Counted from the first letter of the stretch, positions 27,506-36,656 are shown. The stretch is 64,000 nt of DNA from Tropicimonas sp. IMCC6043 (GCF_004146235.1 NZ_SELO01000001.1:248001-312000), one strand, 5' to 3'. Notes: generated by a model from the letters alone, not told the origin. Made by a program: numbers and translations.

Positions 27506-29041
27506 ATGGCGCCCAAGGACAGCGACGACATTCCCCGGATGCACCACCCGCTGGAGATCCCGAAGCTCAAATGCGGCGCAATGGAAGATTCGGCTCCCTA
27601 CCCCGCCTCGCCCGCGCATCAGGCCAGCGTCGGCTTCCCCGAAGAGCTGCTGCCCGACTGGAAGGAGCGCGCGCTGGCCAAGATGAAGGACCTGGCGGAG
27701 AAGAACCGCGCCTTCAAGGTCTATCTCGACGCCTGCGTGAAATGCGGCGCCTGCACCGACAAGTGCCACTACTTCCTCGGCACGGGCGATCCGAAGAACA
27801 TGCCGGTGGCCCGGCAGGACCTGCTGCGTTCGGTCTACCGCCGCTATTTCACCTTTGCGGGCAAGTATTTCCCGAAACTCGTGGGCGCGCGTGACCTGAC
27901 CGAGGAGGTGTTGGACGAGTGGTATTCCTATTACCACCAGTGCAGCCAGTGCCGCCGCTGTTCGGTCTTCTGCCCCTACGGGATCGACACCGCCGAGATC
28001 TCGATGGCGGCGCGCGAGATCATGGACGTGGTCGGCAAGGGCCAGAAATACTGCAACGAGATCATCGGCAAGGTCCATGTCGTCGGCAACAATCTCGGGC
28101 TCCAGGAGAAGGCGCTGCGCGCCACGCTGGAGGATCTCGAGGAGGAGATCGAGGAGGATACCGGCGTCTCGGTGCGCCTGCCGCTCGACGAGAAGGGCGC
28201 CGACATCCTGCTGATCACGCCCTCGGCCGATTTCTTTGCCGAGCCGCATATCGAGGGGCTCATCGGCTATGCCAAGGTGTTCCACGAGGCGGGCGTAAGC
28301 TGGACGATCTCGTCTCACGCCTCTGAGGCCGCCAATTTCGGCCTTTTCATCGGTTCCTACGAGAACATGCGGAAGGTCAGCCTGCGCATTCGCAAGGCGG
28401 CGCAGGATCTCGGCGTCAAGCGGATCATCTTCGGCGAATGCGGCCATGCCTGGCGGGTGGCCTATTCCTTCCTCAACACGCTTGCGGGGCCCTGGGATTT
28501 CCTCGACCCGAAATACCCGGTGCCGCAGCACATCCTCGAGTTTACCTGGGACCAGATCCAGCGCGGCAATCTCAAGCTCGACAAGTCGCAGAACGACCAT
28601 ATCCGGCTTACCTATCACGATAGCTGCAACGTCGCCCGCGCCTCGGGGATGGGCGACCAGCCGGGCGGGCAATTCGAGATCCCGCGCAACGTGATCCGCG
28701 CGGTGTGCAACCATTTCTACGACATGGACCGCGACACGATCCGGGAATCGACCTTCTGCTGTGGCGGCGGCGGCGGGCTCCTGACCGACGAGTTGATGGA
28801 CCTGCGCACCAAGGGCGCGGCGCCGCGAATGACGGCGCTCCAGCAGGTGACGGAGGAGCACGGGGTCACCCACATGGCCGCCATCTGCGCGATCTGCAAG
28901 ACGCAGTTTTCGAAGGTGATGCCGAAGTTCGGCTACGACATGGAGTCGATCGTCTCGGTGCACCAGCTGGTATCGAACGCCATCGTCCTGACCGGTCAGG
29001 GCGGCGCGGAGGACGAGGACGGGGAGGAGGACGCCGCCTGA
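27506..29041 (+). CDS. dsrK: DsrK, HdrD-like iron-sulfur subunit
   Basis: A 511-aa soluble protein with two [4Fe-4S] motifs (CVKCGACTDKCH near 76-87, CSQCRRCSVFCP near 146-157), an ECGH segment near 311-314 and a CCG domain (HDSCN, then CCGGGGGLL near 415-423, then CAICKTQF). The CCG site handles the DsrC disulfide or trisulfide at the cytoplasmic face. A second protein with the same layout is encoded at 39998-41293. Confidence 0.95.
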   Translation: MAPKDSDDIPRMHHPLEIPKLKCGAMEDSAPYPASPAHQASVGFPEELLPDWKERALAKMKDLAEKNRAFKVYLDACVKCGACTDKCHYFLGTGDPKNMPVARQDLLRSVYRRYFTFAGKYFPKLVGARDLTEEVLDEWYSYYHQCSQCRRCSVFCPYGIDTAEISMAAREIMDVVGKGQKYCNEIIGKVHVVGNNLGLQEKALRATLEDLEEEIEEDTGVSVRLPLDEKGADILLITPSADFFAEPHIEGLIGYAKVFHEAGVSWTISSHASEAANFGLFIGSYENMRKVSLRIRKAAQDLGVKRIIFGECGHAWRVAYSFLNTLAGPWDFLDPKYPVPQHILEFTWDQIQRGNLKLDKSQNDHIRLTYHDSCNVARASGMGDQPGGQFEIPRNVIRAVCNHFYDMDRDTIRESTFCCGGGGGLLTDELMDLRTKGAAPRMTALQQVTEEHGVTHMAAICAICKTQFSKVMPKFGYDMESIVSVHQLVSNAIVLTGQGGAEDEDGEEDAA

Positions 29042-29067
29042 GCGCGCGTCACGAGGGAGGATACGAC

Positions 29068-31017
29068 ATGGAAGACATGGCCGAGGCGAGAAAGCCGACA
29101 TTCCGGCGGTTCCACGAGGGCGAGACCGCGGAAGACTGGGACCTGGAAGAGAAGATCTTCAACGCCGACCATTCGCACAAATGCCCGACCTACGTCCACA
29201 AGACGCCGCCCTGCCAGGGCGCCTGCCCCTCCGGGCACGAGATCCGTGGCTGGCTGGCGATCGCCCGCGGCATGGACAAGCCGCCGGTCGAGGACATGAC
29301 CTGGCAGGAATACGCCTTCCACCGGATGGCTGCGGCCAACCCCTTCCCGGCCACCATGGGCCGGGTTTGCCCGGCGCCCTGCGAGGCCGGCTGCAACCGC
29401 AACGAGGTGGACGATTTCGTCGGCATCAACGCGGTCGAGCAATATGTCGGCGACTGGGCGAACGAGAACAACGTCCGGCATACCCCACCCGCGGCCGAGA
29501 CCGGCAAGCGCATCGCGGTGATCGGCGGCGGGCCTGCCGGGCTCTCGGCGGCCTATTTCCTCCGTCTCGACGGCCATGAAGTGACGATTTTCGAGGCGAA
29601 CGAGAAGCTCGGCGGCATGATGCGCTACGGCATCCCCGGCTACCGGACCCCGCGCGACATGCTCGACAAGGAGATCGGGCGGATCATCGACCTCGGGGTC
29701 GAGGTCCACACCAATACCCGCGTCGGCAGCGACCTGTCGGTGGAATGGCTCGAGGCGGAATATGACGCGATCTTCTGGGCGCTCGGCGCGCAGACGGGGC
29801 GCCCGCTGCCGATCCCTGGCTGGGAGGACACCGAGAACTGCATCAACGGCATCGAATTTCTCGACGCCTTCAACCAGGGCTATGTGCTCGGGACCGCGAA
29901 GAAGGTTGTGGTGGTCGGCGGCGGCGACACCTCGATCGACGTCGCATCGGTCGCACGGCGCCTCGGCCACATCACCAAGGACTACCTGCCCGAGCGCAAC
30001 GACGGCTCGGTGATCGACTTCACCTCGCATGACGTCGCCTCCTCGCTGACGCGGGAAGGCATGGACGCGGTGCTGACCTCGCTCTTCCCGATCGAACAGA
30101 TGACGGCGGCAGAGCGCGAGCGCGAGGACGCCAAGCGCGAGGGCATCGAGATCAAGGGCGGTGTCATGCCGCTCGAGGTGCTGAAGAACGGTGATGGCCG
30201 CGCCGTGGGCCTTCGGATGTGCCAGTGCACGATGAAGGGCATGGTGCCGGAGCCGATCGAGGGCACCGAGTTCGAACTGGAGGCGGATATCATCATCGCC
30301 GCCATCGGCCAGATGGGCGATTTCCAGGGGCTGGAGGAGATGGATGGCGGCCGCGGCTTCATCGCCACCACGCCGACCTACCAGGTGAAGGGCAAGGAGA
30401 AGCATTTCGCCGGCGGCGACATCATCCGCCCGCACCTGCTGACAACCGCCATCGGCCACGGCCGGATCGCGGCGGACACGATCACCGACTTCCTCGACGA
30501 CGGCGAGATCGTGAAGCGGCCGAAGGTCGACGTGCATCACTTCAACCTGCTGGCCGAGCTGCACCAGCGGCACAAGGACCCCGAGCCCTATGACCATGCG
30601 CAGACGCGCGGCACAAACGATGCCGGCTTCGCAGTGCATAATTACGAGGATCGCAGCGCGGCGCAGATCATTCCGCATGACGAGCTCTTCAAGGGCCATT
30701 TCAACTTCGTGAAGCGCGAGGAACGCGAGGAGGTCCACATCCACGCCGACCACGTTCTGGGCAATTTCGAGGAGCGCATCGTCGGGCTCAGCGAAGAGCA
30801 GGCGAAGAAGGAAGGCGAGCGCTGCATGTCCTGCGGCATGTGCTTCGAATGCGACAACTGCGTGATCTACTGCCCGCAGGACGCGGTGCACCGCGTGAAG
30901 AAGGCGGACCGCACCGTCGGCCGCTATGTCTATACCGACTACACGCGCTGCATCGGCTGCCACATCTGCGCCGATGTCTGCCCGACGGGCTATATCAAGA
31001 TGGGCCTCGGGGAGTGA
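29068..31017 (+). CDS. dsrL: DsrL, iron-sulfur flavoprotein NAD(P)-dependent electron partner of DsrAB
   Basis: A 649-aa GltD-like flavoprotein. An N-terminal cysteine-rich region (CQGACPSGHEI, CPAPCEAGCNRNE) is followed by the FAD fold GGGPAGLSAA near 152-161, the NAD(P) fold GGGDTSID near 286-293, and a C-terminal two-cluster ferredoxin domain (CMSCGMCFECDNCVIYCP, CIGCHICADVCP). It takes electrons released by oxidising DsrAB to NAD(P)+. Its presence supports the oxidative direction. The start ATG has GGGAGGA upstream. Confidence 0.95.
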   Translation: MEDMAEARKPTFRRFHEGETAEDWDLEEKIFNADHSHKCPTYVHKTPPCQGACPSGHEIRGWLAIARGMDKPPVEDMTWQEYAFHRMAAANPFPATMGRVCPAPCEAGCNRNEVDDFVGINAVEQYVGDWANENNVRHTPPAAETGKRIAVIGGGPAGLSAAYFLRLDGHEVTIFEANEKLGGMMRYGIPGYRTPRDMLDKEIGRIIDLGVEVHTNTRVGSDLSVEWLEAEYDAIFWALGAQTGRPLPIPGWEDTENCINGIEFLDAFNQGYVLGTAKKVVVVGGGDTSIDVASVARRLGHITKDYLPERNDGSVIDFTSHDVASSLTREGMDAVLTSLFPIEQMTAAEREREDAKREGIEIKGGVMPLEVLKNGDGRAVGLRMCQCTMKGMVPEPIEGTEFELEADIIIAAIGQMGDFQGLEEMDGGRGFIATTPTYQVKGKEKHFAGGDIIRPHLLTTAIGHGRIAADTITDFLDDGEIVKRPKVDVHHFNLLAELHQRHKDPEPYDHAQTRGTNDAGFAVHNYEDRSAAQIIPHDELFKGHFNFVKREEREEVHIHADHVLGNFEERIVGLSEEQAKKEGERCMSCGMCFECDNCVIYCPQDAVHRVKKADRTVGRYVYTDYTRCIGCHICADVCPTGYIKMGLGE

Positions 31018-31019
31018 CC

Positions 31020-31505
31020 ATGCGACTGGCGCTCCTCTTTCTCGGCCTGGCGCTCGCGCTGGTCTCGCCTGCTTCGGCGGACGGGACCTGGGCCGGGCTT
31101 GGCCCGAGCGTGCCGAAGGCCACCGGCGAGCCGCATCCGGAGGGCAACGCCTATATGCGGCGCCATCACATGCAGCTGATGCGGCACGACCGGAACCTGA
31201 CCGTGCATGACGGAGACCGCGACGTCGGTGCAAGCCTCTCGGAATGCTTCGAATGCCACGCGGTCGAGGATGGCGCGGGCGGATACGTCACCTATGAGAG
31301 CGAGCAGCATTTCTGCCGGGCCTGCCACGACTTCGCGGCGGTGAAGGTCGATTGCTTCATGTGCCACCGCTCGACGCCCGAAGGGTTCGAGGAGCCGCCG
31401 ATGCATGCCTTCGACGCCACGCCGGAGCAGGACATCCAAGTGACCCGCAGCTTCCTCGACCATGCCTTCGGACCCGGCAAGAGCGACGGCGGGAGGACCG
31501 AATGA
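31020..31505 (+). CDS. dsrJ: DsrJ, periplasmic trihaem cytochrome c
   Basis: A 161-aa protein with an N-terminal signal or anchor (MRLALLFLGLALALVSPASA) and exactly three haem c motifs, CFECH, CRACH and CFMCH. It is the periplasmic haem subunit of DsrMKJOP. It starts two bases after dsrL and overlaps dsrO by four bases (ATGA). Confidence 0.95.
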   Translation: MRLALLFLGLALALVSPASADGTWAGLGPSVPKATGEPHPEGNAYMRRHHMQLMRHDRNLTVHDGDRDVGASLSECFECHAVEDGAGGYVTYESEQHFCRACHDFAAVKVDCFMCHRSTPEGFEEPPMHAFDATPEQDIQVTRSFLDHAFGPGKSDGGRTE

Positions 31506-32236
31506 GCCAGCCACCGAAGATTTCGCGCCGCGACCTGCTGAAGAGCGGCGGCAGCGCGGTGACGCTGACCATAGCTTCCGGCGTCACGCTCATGGCCTTC
31601 GGCGGCTCCGAGGTCCAAGGCGCGGCCGACGCGGGCAAGCGGTGGGGTCTCCTGATCGACGTGAACAAATGCGCCAAGGACTGCACCGCCTGCATCACCG
31701 CCTGCCAGGACGAGAACGGCTGGAAGGGGCACGGCAACCGGGAGACCGACGCTCAGTGGATCCGCAAGGTGACGCTGAAGAACAAGGCCACCGGTCATGA
31801 GACCGCGATGCCGGTGATGTGCCAGCATTGCGAGAAGCCGCCCTGCGTCGACGTCTGCCCGACCGGCGCATCCTTCAAGCGCAAGGACGGCATCGTGCTT
31901 GTGGACAAGCATATCTGCATCGGCTGTCGCTATTGCATGATGGCCTGCCCGTTCAAGGCGCGCAGCTTCGTGCACGAGCCCACCAACAACCAGTCGGTCA
32001 ACGCGCCGCGCGGCCAGGGGACAGTGGAGAGTTGCACGCTCTGCGTCCACCGCGTCGACAAGGGCCAGATCCCGGCCTGCGTCGAGGCCTGCGATGCCAC
32101 CGGTAACGGCGCGATGATCTTCGGCGACCTGAAGGACCCCGAGAGCGAGATCTCGAAGCGGCTCGCCGAGTTCCCCTCGGTGGCGCTGCGCGGCGATCTC
32201 GAGTTGAACCCGGGCGTTCGCTACGCGGAACTCTGA
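31502..32236 (+). CDS. dsrO: DsrO, Tat-exported ferredoxin-like subunit
   Basis: A 244-aa iron-sulfur protein with a twin-arginine signal (SRRDLLKS, residues 8-15) and four clusters' worth of cysteines (CAKDCTACITAC, CQHCEKPPCVDVCP, CIGCRYCMMACP, CTLC with CVEAC). It sits in the periplasm between DsrJ and DsrP. Its stop is followed closely by dsrP. Confidence 0.94.
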   Translation: MSQPPKISRRDLLKSGGSAVTLTIASGVTLMAFGGSEVQGAADAGKRWGLLIDVNKCAKDCTACITACQDENGWKGHGNRETDAQWIRKVTLKNKATGHETAMPVMCQHCEKPPCVDVCPTGASFKRKDGIVLVDKHICIGCRYCMMACPFKARSFVHEPTNNQSVNAPRGQGTVESCTLCVHRVDKGQIPACVEACDATGNGAMIFGDLKDPESEISKRLAEFPSVALRGDLELNPGVRYAEL

Positions 32237-32247
32237 AGGGAATGGCC

Positions 32248-33447
32248 ATGGAACGCACGATCTATCGCGAAATCCCGGCAACCGGTGCTCTCTGGGCGGT
32301 CGCGGCACTGCTCATCGCCTTCATCGCCGGCGCGGCTGCCTCGGTCATCTATGTCGAACATCACGGCCACATCGCAACCGGCATGAACAACCAGGTGGTC
32401 TGGGGCATCCCGCATGTCTTCGCGATCTTCCTGATCGTCGCGGCCTCGGGTGCGCTCAACGGCGCCTCGATCGCCTCGGTCTTCGGACAAGCACCCTACA
32501 AACCGATCGCCCGGCTCTCGGCGGTGCTCGCAATGTCGCTGCTGATCGGCGGGCTCGCGGTGCTGGTGCTCGACCTCGGCCGGCCGGACCGGCTGCTGGT
32601 GGCGATGACCACCTACAATTTCAGCTCGATCTTCGCCTGGAACATCTACCTCTACACCGGCTTCCTCGCCGTGGTCGCGACCTATCTCGCGGTGCAGATG
32701 AGCCGGGTCGACTATGCCTATGTGCGCGGCGTCGGCACGGTGGCCTTCCTGTGGCGGCTGGCGCTGACCACCGGCACCGGCTCGATCTTCGGCTGGCTGG
32801 TGGCTAGGCCCGGCTACGACGCCGCGATCATGGCGCCGCTCTTCATCGCCATGTCCTTCTCCTTCGGCCTCGCAGTTTTCATCCTCGTGCTGGTGACGCT
32901 GTTCCGGATCTCGGGGCGCAAGGTGGGCGGCGCGCTCTGTCACCGGCTCGGCGGGCTACTCGGCATCTTTGCCGCCACTGTGCTCTATTTCACTGCCGTC
33001 CAGCACCTGACCGCGCTCTACGCCGCCAAACATGCGGGCTTCGAACGGTTCATCCTGCTGGAGGGCGGCCATTTCACCTGGATGTTCTGGCTCCTGCAGG
33101 TTGTTGTCGGCGGACTCATTCCGATCGCGCTGATCTACGTGCCGCGGATGCGCAACAACCCTGCCGAACCGATCCTCGCCTCGATACTGGTCATCATCGG
33201 CGGGCTGGCGCAGATTTATGTCATCGTCGTCGGCGGGCAGGCCTACCCGATGGACATCTTCCCGGGTTACGAGGCGTCGAGTTCCTTCTTCGACGGCGAG
33301 GTCGCACGCTACAGTCCCACCCTGCCCGAATTCGCTCTCGGGCTCGGCGGTGTGGCGCTAGCACTGCTGGCGGTCGGTCTGGCGGCCAAGATCCTTCGGA
33401 TCTTGCCGACCAACCTGCTCGATGCGAACCTCCCGGCAAATGACTGA
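32248..33447 (+). CDS. dsrP: DsrP, NrfD/PsrC-type membrane subunit
   Basis: A 399-aa polytopic protein of the NrfD family, starting MERTIYREIPATGALWAV, with about ten hydrophobic helices; it is the quinone-interacting partner of DsrO. An ATG at 32242 is too close to the GAAGGG Shine-Dalgarno, so the ATG at 32248, seven bases from it, is preferred. The next gene begins 10 bases after the stop. Confidence 0.93.
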   Translation: MERTIYREIPATGALWAVAALLIAFIAGAAASVIYVEHHGHIATGMNNQVVWGIPHVFAIFLIVAASGALNGASIASVFGQAPYKPIARLSAVLAMSLLIGGLAVLVLDLGRPDRLLVAMTTYNFSSIFAWNIYLYTGFLAVVATYLAVQMSRVDYAYVRGVGTVAFLWRLALTTGTGSIFGWLVARPGYDAAIMAPLFIAMSFSFGLAVFILVLVTLFRISGRKVGGALCHRLGGLLGIFAATVLYFTAVQHLTALYAAKHAGFERFILLEGGHFTWMFWLLQVVVGGLIPIALIYVPRMRNNPAEPILASILVIIGGLAQIYVIVVGGQAYPMDIFPGYEASSSFFDGEVARYSPTLPEFALGLGGVALALLAVGLAAKILRILPTNLLDANLPAND

Positions 33448-33457
33448 GGATCAAGAC

Positions 33458-34474
33458 ATGCCGCTGGACGCTCACACCCCCCACCCGTTCTCGCGCTTCG
33501 TGGCCATTCTCGGCCGAGGCAAGACCAAGCAGCGCCACCTCACGCTGGAAGAATCCAGCGAGGCGATGGCGATGATCCTCGCCGGCGATGTCCTGCCGGA
33601 ACAGCTCGGCGCCTTCCTCATGCTGCTCAGGCTCAAGGAGGAATCGCCCGAGGAGATCGCCGGCTTCGTGCAGGCGACGCGCGCCACATTCGAACTGCCC
33701 GACGATCCGGTGGCGGTCGATATCGACTGGTCCTCCTATGCCGGCAAGCGCAGCCACCTTCCCTGGTTCCTGCTCTCGGTCGCCGTGCTGGTCGGCAGCG
33801 GCCACCGGGTGGCGATGCACGGCACCGAGGGGCACACGGCGGGGCGGGTCTATACCCGAGACCTTTTGCCGATGCTCGGGTTCCCCGTCGCCGGCTCACT
33901 CACTGAGGCCGCAGACCAGGTCGGCGAGACCGGCTTCACCTATATCCCGCTCGAAGTGTTGAGCCCGCGGCTCCGGGAACTCATCAATCTCCGTCCGATC
34001 TTCGGGTTGCGCTCGCCGGTCCACACCTTTTCGCGCATGCTCAACCCGTTCGACGCACCGGTAATGATGCAGGGCATCTTCCACCGCGGCTTCATGGACA
34101 TCCATTCCGGGGCGGCGCAGATCCTCGACCAGCCCTCGATGGCGGTGTTCCGCGGCGAGGGCGGCGAGATCGAGCGGCGCCCGAACAAGCCGGTGCAGGT
34201 CTGGACCACCCATGGGCAGGCCGGGCCGCATGTCGAGACCTGGCCGGCGCTGATCGGCGACACCTACCAACCCGCCGCGGAGGATATGAGCCCGCAGAAG
34301 ATGCTGGCGGTCTGGCGGGGCGATGTGGAGGACCCCTACGCGCTCGCCTCGATCACGGGCACGCTGGCGGTGGCGCTCCGGACCATGGGCCGGGCCGAGA
34401 ACATCGAGACCGCCGACGCGCTTGCTGCCGAACTCTGGGAGCACCGCGACCGGCGCGCCCTGCCCGCGCCATGA
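33458..34474 (+). CDS. Glycosyltransferase-family protein (anthranilate phosphoribosyltransferase-like, TrpD2/YbiB)
   Basis: A 338-aa protein with the N-terminal helical domain of class IV phosphoribosyltransferases (LTLEESSEAMAMILAG, then QLGAFLMLLRLKEESPEEIAGF) and a catalytic-like region VGSGHRVAMHGTEGH. The canonical PRPP loop of TrpD (GTGGD) is replaced by GTEGH, so it belongs to the TrpD2/YbiB branch, whose biochemical role is unclear. It lies between dsrP and dsrN with a four-base overlap to dsrN, so it is part of the dsr operon. The start at 33458 has GAGG eight bases before; an upstream ATG at 33440 inside dsrP lacks one. Confidence 0.85.
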   Translation: MPLDAHTPHPFSRFVAILGRGKTKQRHLTLEESSEAMAMILAGDVLPEQLGAFLMLLRLKEESPEEIAGFVQATRATFELPDDPVAVDIDWSSYAGKRSHLPWFLLSVAVLVGSGHRVAMHGTEGHTAGRVYTRDLLPMLGFPVAGSLTEAADQVGETGFTYIPLEVLSPRLRELINLRPIFGLRSPVHTFSRMLNPFDAPVMMQGIFHRGFMDIHSGAAQILDQPSMAVFRGEGGEIERRPNKPVQVWTTHGQAGPHVETWPALIGDTYQPAAEDMSPQKMLAVWRGDVEDPYALASITGTLAVALRTMGRAENIETADALAAELWEHRDRRALPAP

Positions 34475-35880
34475 CCCACCTGCCCCGCTTCATGATCGCC
34501 GCCGCCCACAAATCCTCGGGCAAGACGGTGATCTCGGCGGGCGTGGCTGCGGCCATGTCCGCGCGGGGCCTCTCGGTGCAGGGTTTCAAGAAGGGGCCGG
34601 ATTACATCGACCCGATGTGGCTGACCCGCGCCACCGGGCGGCCCTGCTACAATCTCGATTTCAACGCGCTAAACGATTCCGAGATCGCCACGCTCTTCGC
34701 CAGCCGCGCCCGCGGCGCCGACATCTCCCTGGTCGAGGCCAACAAGGGTCTCTTCGACGGTGTCTGTCCCGACGGCACCGATTCCAACGCAGCGCTGGCC
34801 AAGCGGCTCGGCCTGCCTGTCGTGCTGGTGGTCGACACCCGCGGCATGACCCGCGGCATCGCGCCCCTTCTGCTCGGCTACCGGGCCTTCGACCCGGAGG
34901 TCCGCATCGCCGGGGTGATCCTGAACCGGACAGGCGGGTCGCGGCACGAGGGCAAGCTCCGGCAGGCCGTCGAGACCTATACCGACCTCTCCGTCCTCGG
35001 CGCGGTCGGCGCATCGCCCTCGCTCGACATCTCGGAACGCCATCTCGGCCTCACGACGCCGTCTGAATGGTCTCAGCACAGCGTGTTCCTCGAGTCCTCC
35101 GCCCGCCGGATCGCGGCGCAAGTGGAAATCGACCGGCTGGTCGAGCTCGCCGGTACCGCGCCTGACCTGCCCGGCGCCCCGATGCCGCGCCCCGCCCCCC
35201 GGAGCGGCGCGGCGCTCCGGATCGGCATTGCGCGGGACGAGGCCTTCGCCTTCTACTATCCCGACGACCTCGAGCGGTTCGAGGCCGCCGGCGCGGAACT
35301 TGTGCCGGTCGACATGCTGCGCGACCAGGCCCTGCCCGAACTCGATGGCCTCCTCATCGGCGGCGGCTTCCCGGAGACCCAGATGGAAGCGCTTGCCGCC
35401 AATTCGGGCATGCGCGGGAGCCTCCGCGCGGCGCTCGAAGCCGGCCTGCCCTGCTATGCCGAATGCGGCGGGCTGATGTATCTCTGCCGGTCGCTGTCCT
35501 GGCATGGCGAGACCCGGCCGATGGTGGGCTTTCTCGAGGCCGACGCGGTGATGCATGCCCGTCCGCAGGGACGTGGCTATGTCCGTTTTGCCGGGACGCC
35601 GCAGGCGCTCTGGGGATCGACACCGGAAGAACGGCGCGCGCACGAGTTCCACTATGCCAGCCTCGAGAACGTCGCCGCTCCCGTCTATGCCCGCAGGATC
35701 ACCCGCGGCCAGGGCATCGACGGCGCCCATGACGGGTTGGTGAAGGCCAACACCCAGGCGGGTTTCGTCCATCTGCGCGATAGTGCCGCCACGCCCTGGG
35801 TCTCGGATTTCCTTCGCTTCGTATCCGGATGCCGGGACGGCGCGGCACGAAAAAACCCCGCCCTCGAAGGGCGGGGCTGA
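34471..35880 (+). CDS. dsrN: DsrN, cobyrinate a,c-diamide synthase-like siroheme amidase
   Basis: A 469-aa CobB/CbiA homologue: N-terminal P-loop synthetase domain (AAHKSSGKT near 10-18, then FKKGPDYIDP) and C-terminal class I glutamine amidotransferase domain (LLIGGGFPE, then YAECGGLMYL with the catalytic Cys). DsrN is thought to amidate siroheme for DsrAB. The glutaminase triad region appears intact. Its last codons overlap a terminator for the convergent tusA gene. A cobalamin role cannot be excluded by sequence alone, but no other cobalamin gene is nearby. Confidence 0.93.
   Translation: MTHLPRFMIAAAHKSSGKTVISAGVAAAMSARGLSVQGFKKGPDYIDPMWLTRATGRPCYNLDFNALNDSEIATLFASRARGADISLVEANKGLFDGVCPDGTDSNAALAKRLGLPVVLVVDTRGMTRGIAPLLLGYRAFDPEVRIAGVILNRTGGSRHEGKLRQAVETYTDLSVLGAVGASPSLDISERHLGLTTPSEWSQHSVFLESSARRIAAQVEIDRLVELAGTAPDLPGAPMPRPAPRSGAALRIGIARDEAFAFYYPDDLERFEAAGAELVPVDMLRDQALPELDGLLIGGGFPETQMEALAANSGMRGSLRAALEAGLPCYAECGGLMYLCRSLSWHGETRPMVGFLEADAVMHARPQGRGYVRFAGTPQALWGSTPEERRAHEFHYASLENVAAPVYARRITRGQGIDGAHDGLVKANTQAGFVHLRDSAATPWVSDFLRFVSGCRDGAARKNPALEGRG
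35850..35876 (-). terminator. Intrinsic terminator of the dsrE2-tusA unit, inside the dsrN 3' end
   Basis: Read on the minus strand, CCCCGCCCT, a three-base loop and AGGGCGGGG are followed by six Ts (A-run 35850-35855 on the plus strand). This is the best intrinsic terminator in the window and also encodes the last residues of DsrN on the other strand. Confidence 0.85.
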
Positions 35881-35899
35881 CAGTTGGTTCTTCTTCCGG

Positions 35900-36124
35900 T
35901 CAGTTCTTTTTGATCTCAAACTTGTAGATCTCGCCCTCGGTCGAGGAACTCAGGAGCTCGTTCCCGGTCTGGTTGCAGAAAGCCGCAAAATCGGCGACCG
36001 ATCCCGGGTCCGTCGCGCGGATTTCCAGCACCTGGCCGGCAGTCATTCCCTTGAGCGCTTTCTTGGCCCGCAGAATCGGCAGAGGGCAGTTGAGCCCTTC
36101 CGCATTGAGTAGTTGATCAGCCAC
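35900..36124 (-). CDS. tusA: Sulfur-carrier protein TusA
   Basis: A 74-aa SirA/TusA protein with the active Cys13 in NCPLPILRAKKAL and the DPGSVADF block. It receives sulfane sulfur as a persulfide and hands it toward DsrEFH in sulfur oxidisers. It is 28 bases downstream of dsrE2 and ends at a strong terminator. Convergent with the dsr operon. Confidence 0.95.
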   Translation of the reverse strand: MADQLLNAEGLNCPLPILRAKKALKGMTAGQVLEIRATDPGSVADFAAFCNQTGNELLSSSTEGEIYKFEIKKN

Positions 36125-36152
36125 CTATGTCCTCCCTGGTTGCGGCAGATGT

Positions 36153-36656
36153 TCAGATGAACAGGTTGATGTCGGATTTCAGTGCGGTCTCCATATAGGT
36201 CGCCGCGCCGCCGAGCTCGATGCCGTCGATCATGTCGTCCTTCGAGTATTCGAACAGGTCGAGCGTCATCTGGCAGGCGATCATGCGCACGTCGGACTCG
36301 ATGGCCGCCTCGCGCAACTCCTCGATCGAGGCCACGCCCTTCTTCTTGATCAGGTTCTTCATCATCGTGCCGGCAAGCCCGCCGGCGCCCGGCAGCATGC
36401 CCACCAGGTTCGGCATCTTCATGTGCCCGCCCATCATCGGCATTTCCATCGCCGCGTTGCCGAGCGTCGTAAAGCCGAGGTTGAGATCCTTCTTCAGCAG
36501 GACCAGCCCGTAGAAGGTGAAGAACATGGTCACTTCCACATCCATCGCCGCGGCCGTCGTGCCGAGGATGAAGGGCGGATAGGCCCAGTCGAGCGTGCCC
36601 TTGGTCACGATGATCGACATGCTCTTGGCGTTGTCGATTTGGCTGGTGTCCAGCAT
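36153..36656 (-). CDS. dsrE2: DsrE2-family sulfurtransferase
   Basis: A 167-aa DsrE2 protein: VTKGTLDWAYPPFILGTTAAAMD, a hydrophobic stretch VTMFFTFYGLVLL, a glycine/methionine-rich middle (MMGGHMKMPNLVG) and MIACQMTLDLF carrying the family cysteine. A GGGAGGA sequence precedes the chosen ATG; the longer frame lacks support. The tusA-dsrE2 pair is typical of dsr- and shdr-type sulfur oxidisers and is thought to load sulfur onto TusA. Confidence 0.93.
   Translation of the reverse strand: MLDTSQIDNAKSMSIIVTKGTLDWAYPPFILGTTAAAMDVEVTMFFTFYGLVLLKKDLNLGFTTLGNAAMEMPMMGGHMKMPNLVGMLPGAGGLAGTMMKNLIKKKGVASIEELREAAIESDVRMIACQMTLDLFEYSKDDMIDGIELGGAATYMETALKSDINLFI

Noticed and set aside
26756-31233. Very long minus-strand frames (about 780 and 745 codons) antisense to dsrM-dsrJ, and an 838-codon plus-strand frame antisense to soeA at 17194-19710
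   Set aside because: They are mirror frames of GC-rich genes with strong third-position GC; their translations are His/Arg/Asp/Val-rich without any domain, while the opposite strand encodes clear Dsr and Soe proteins.
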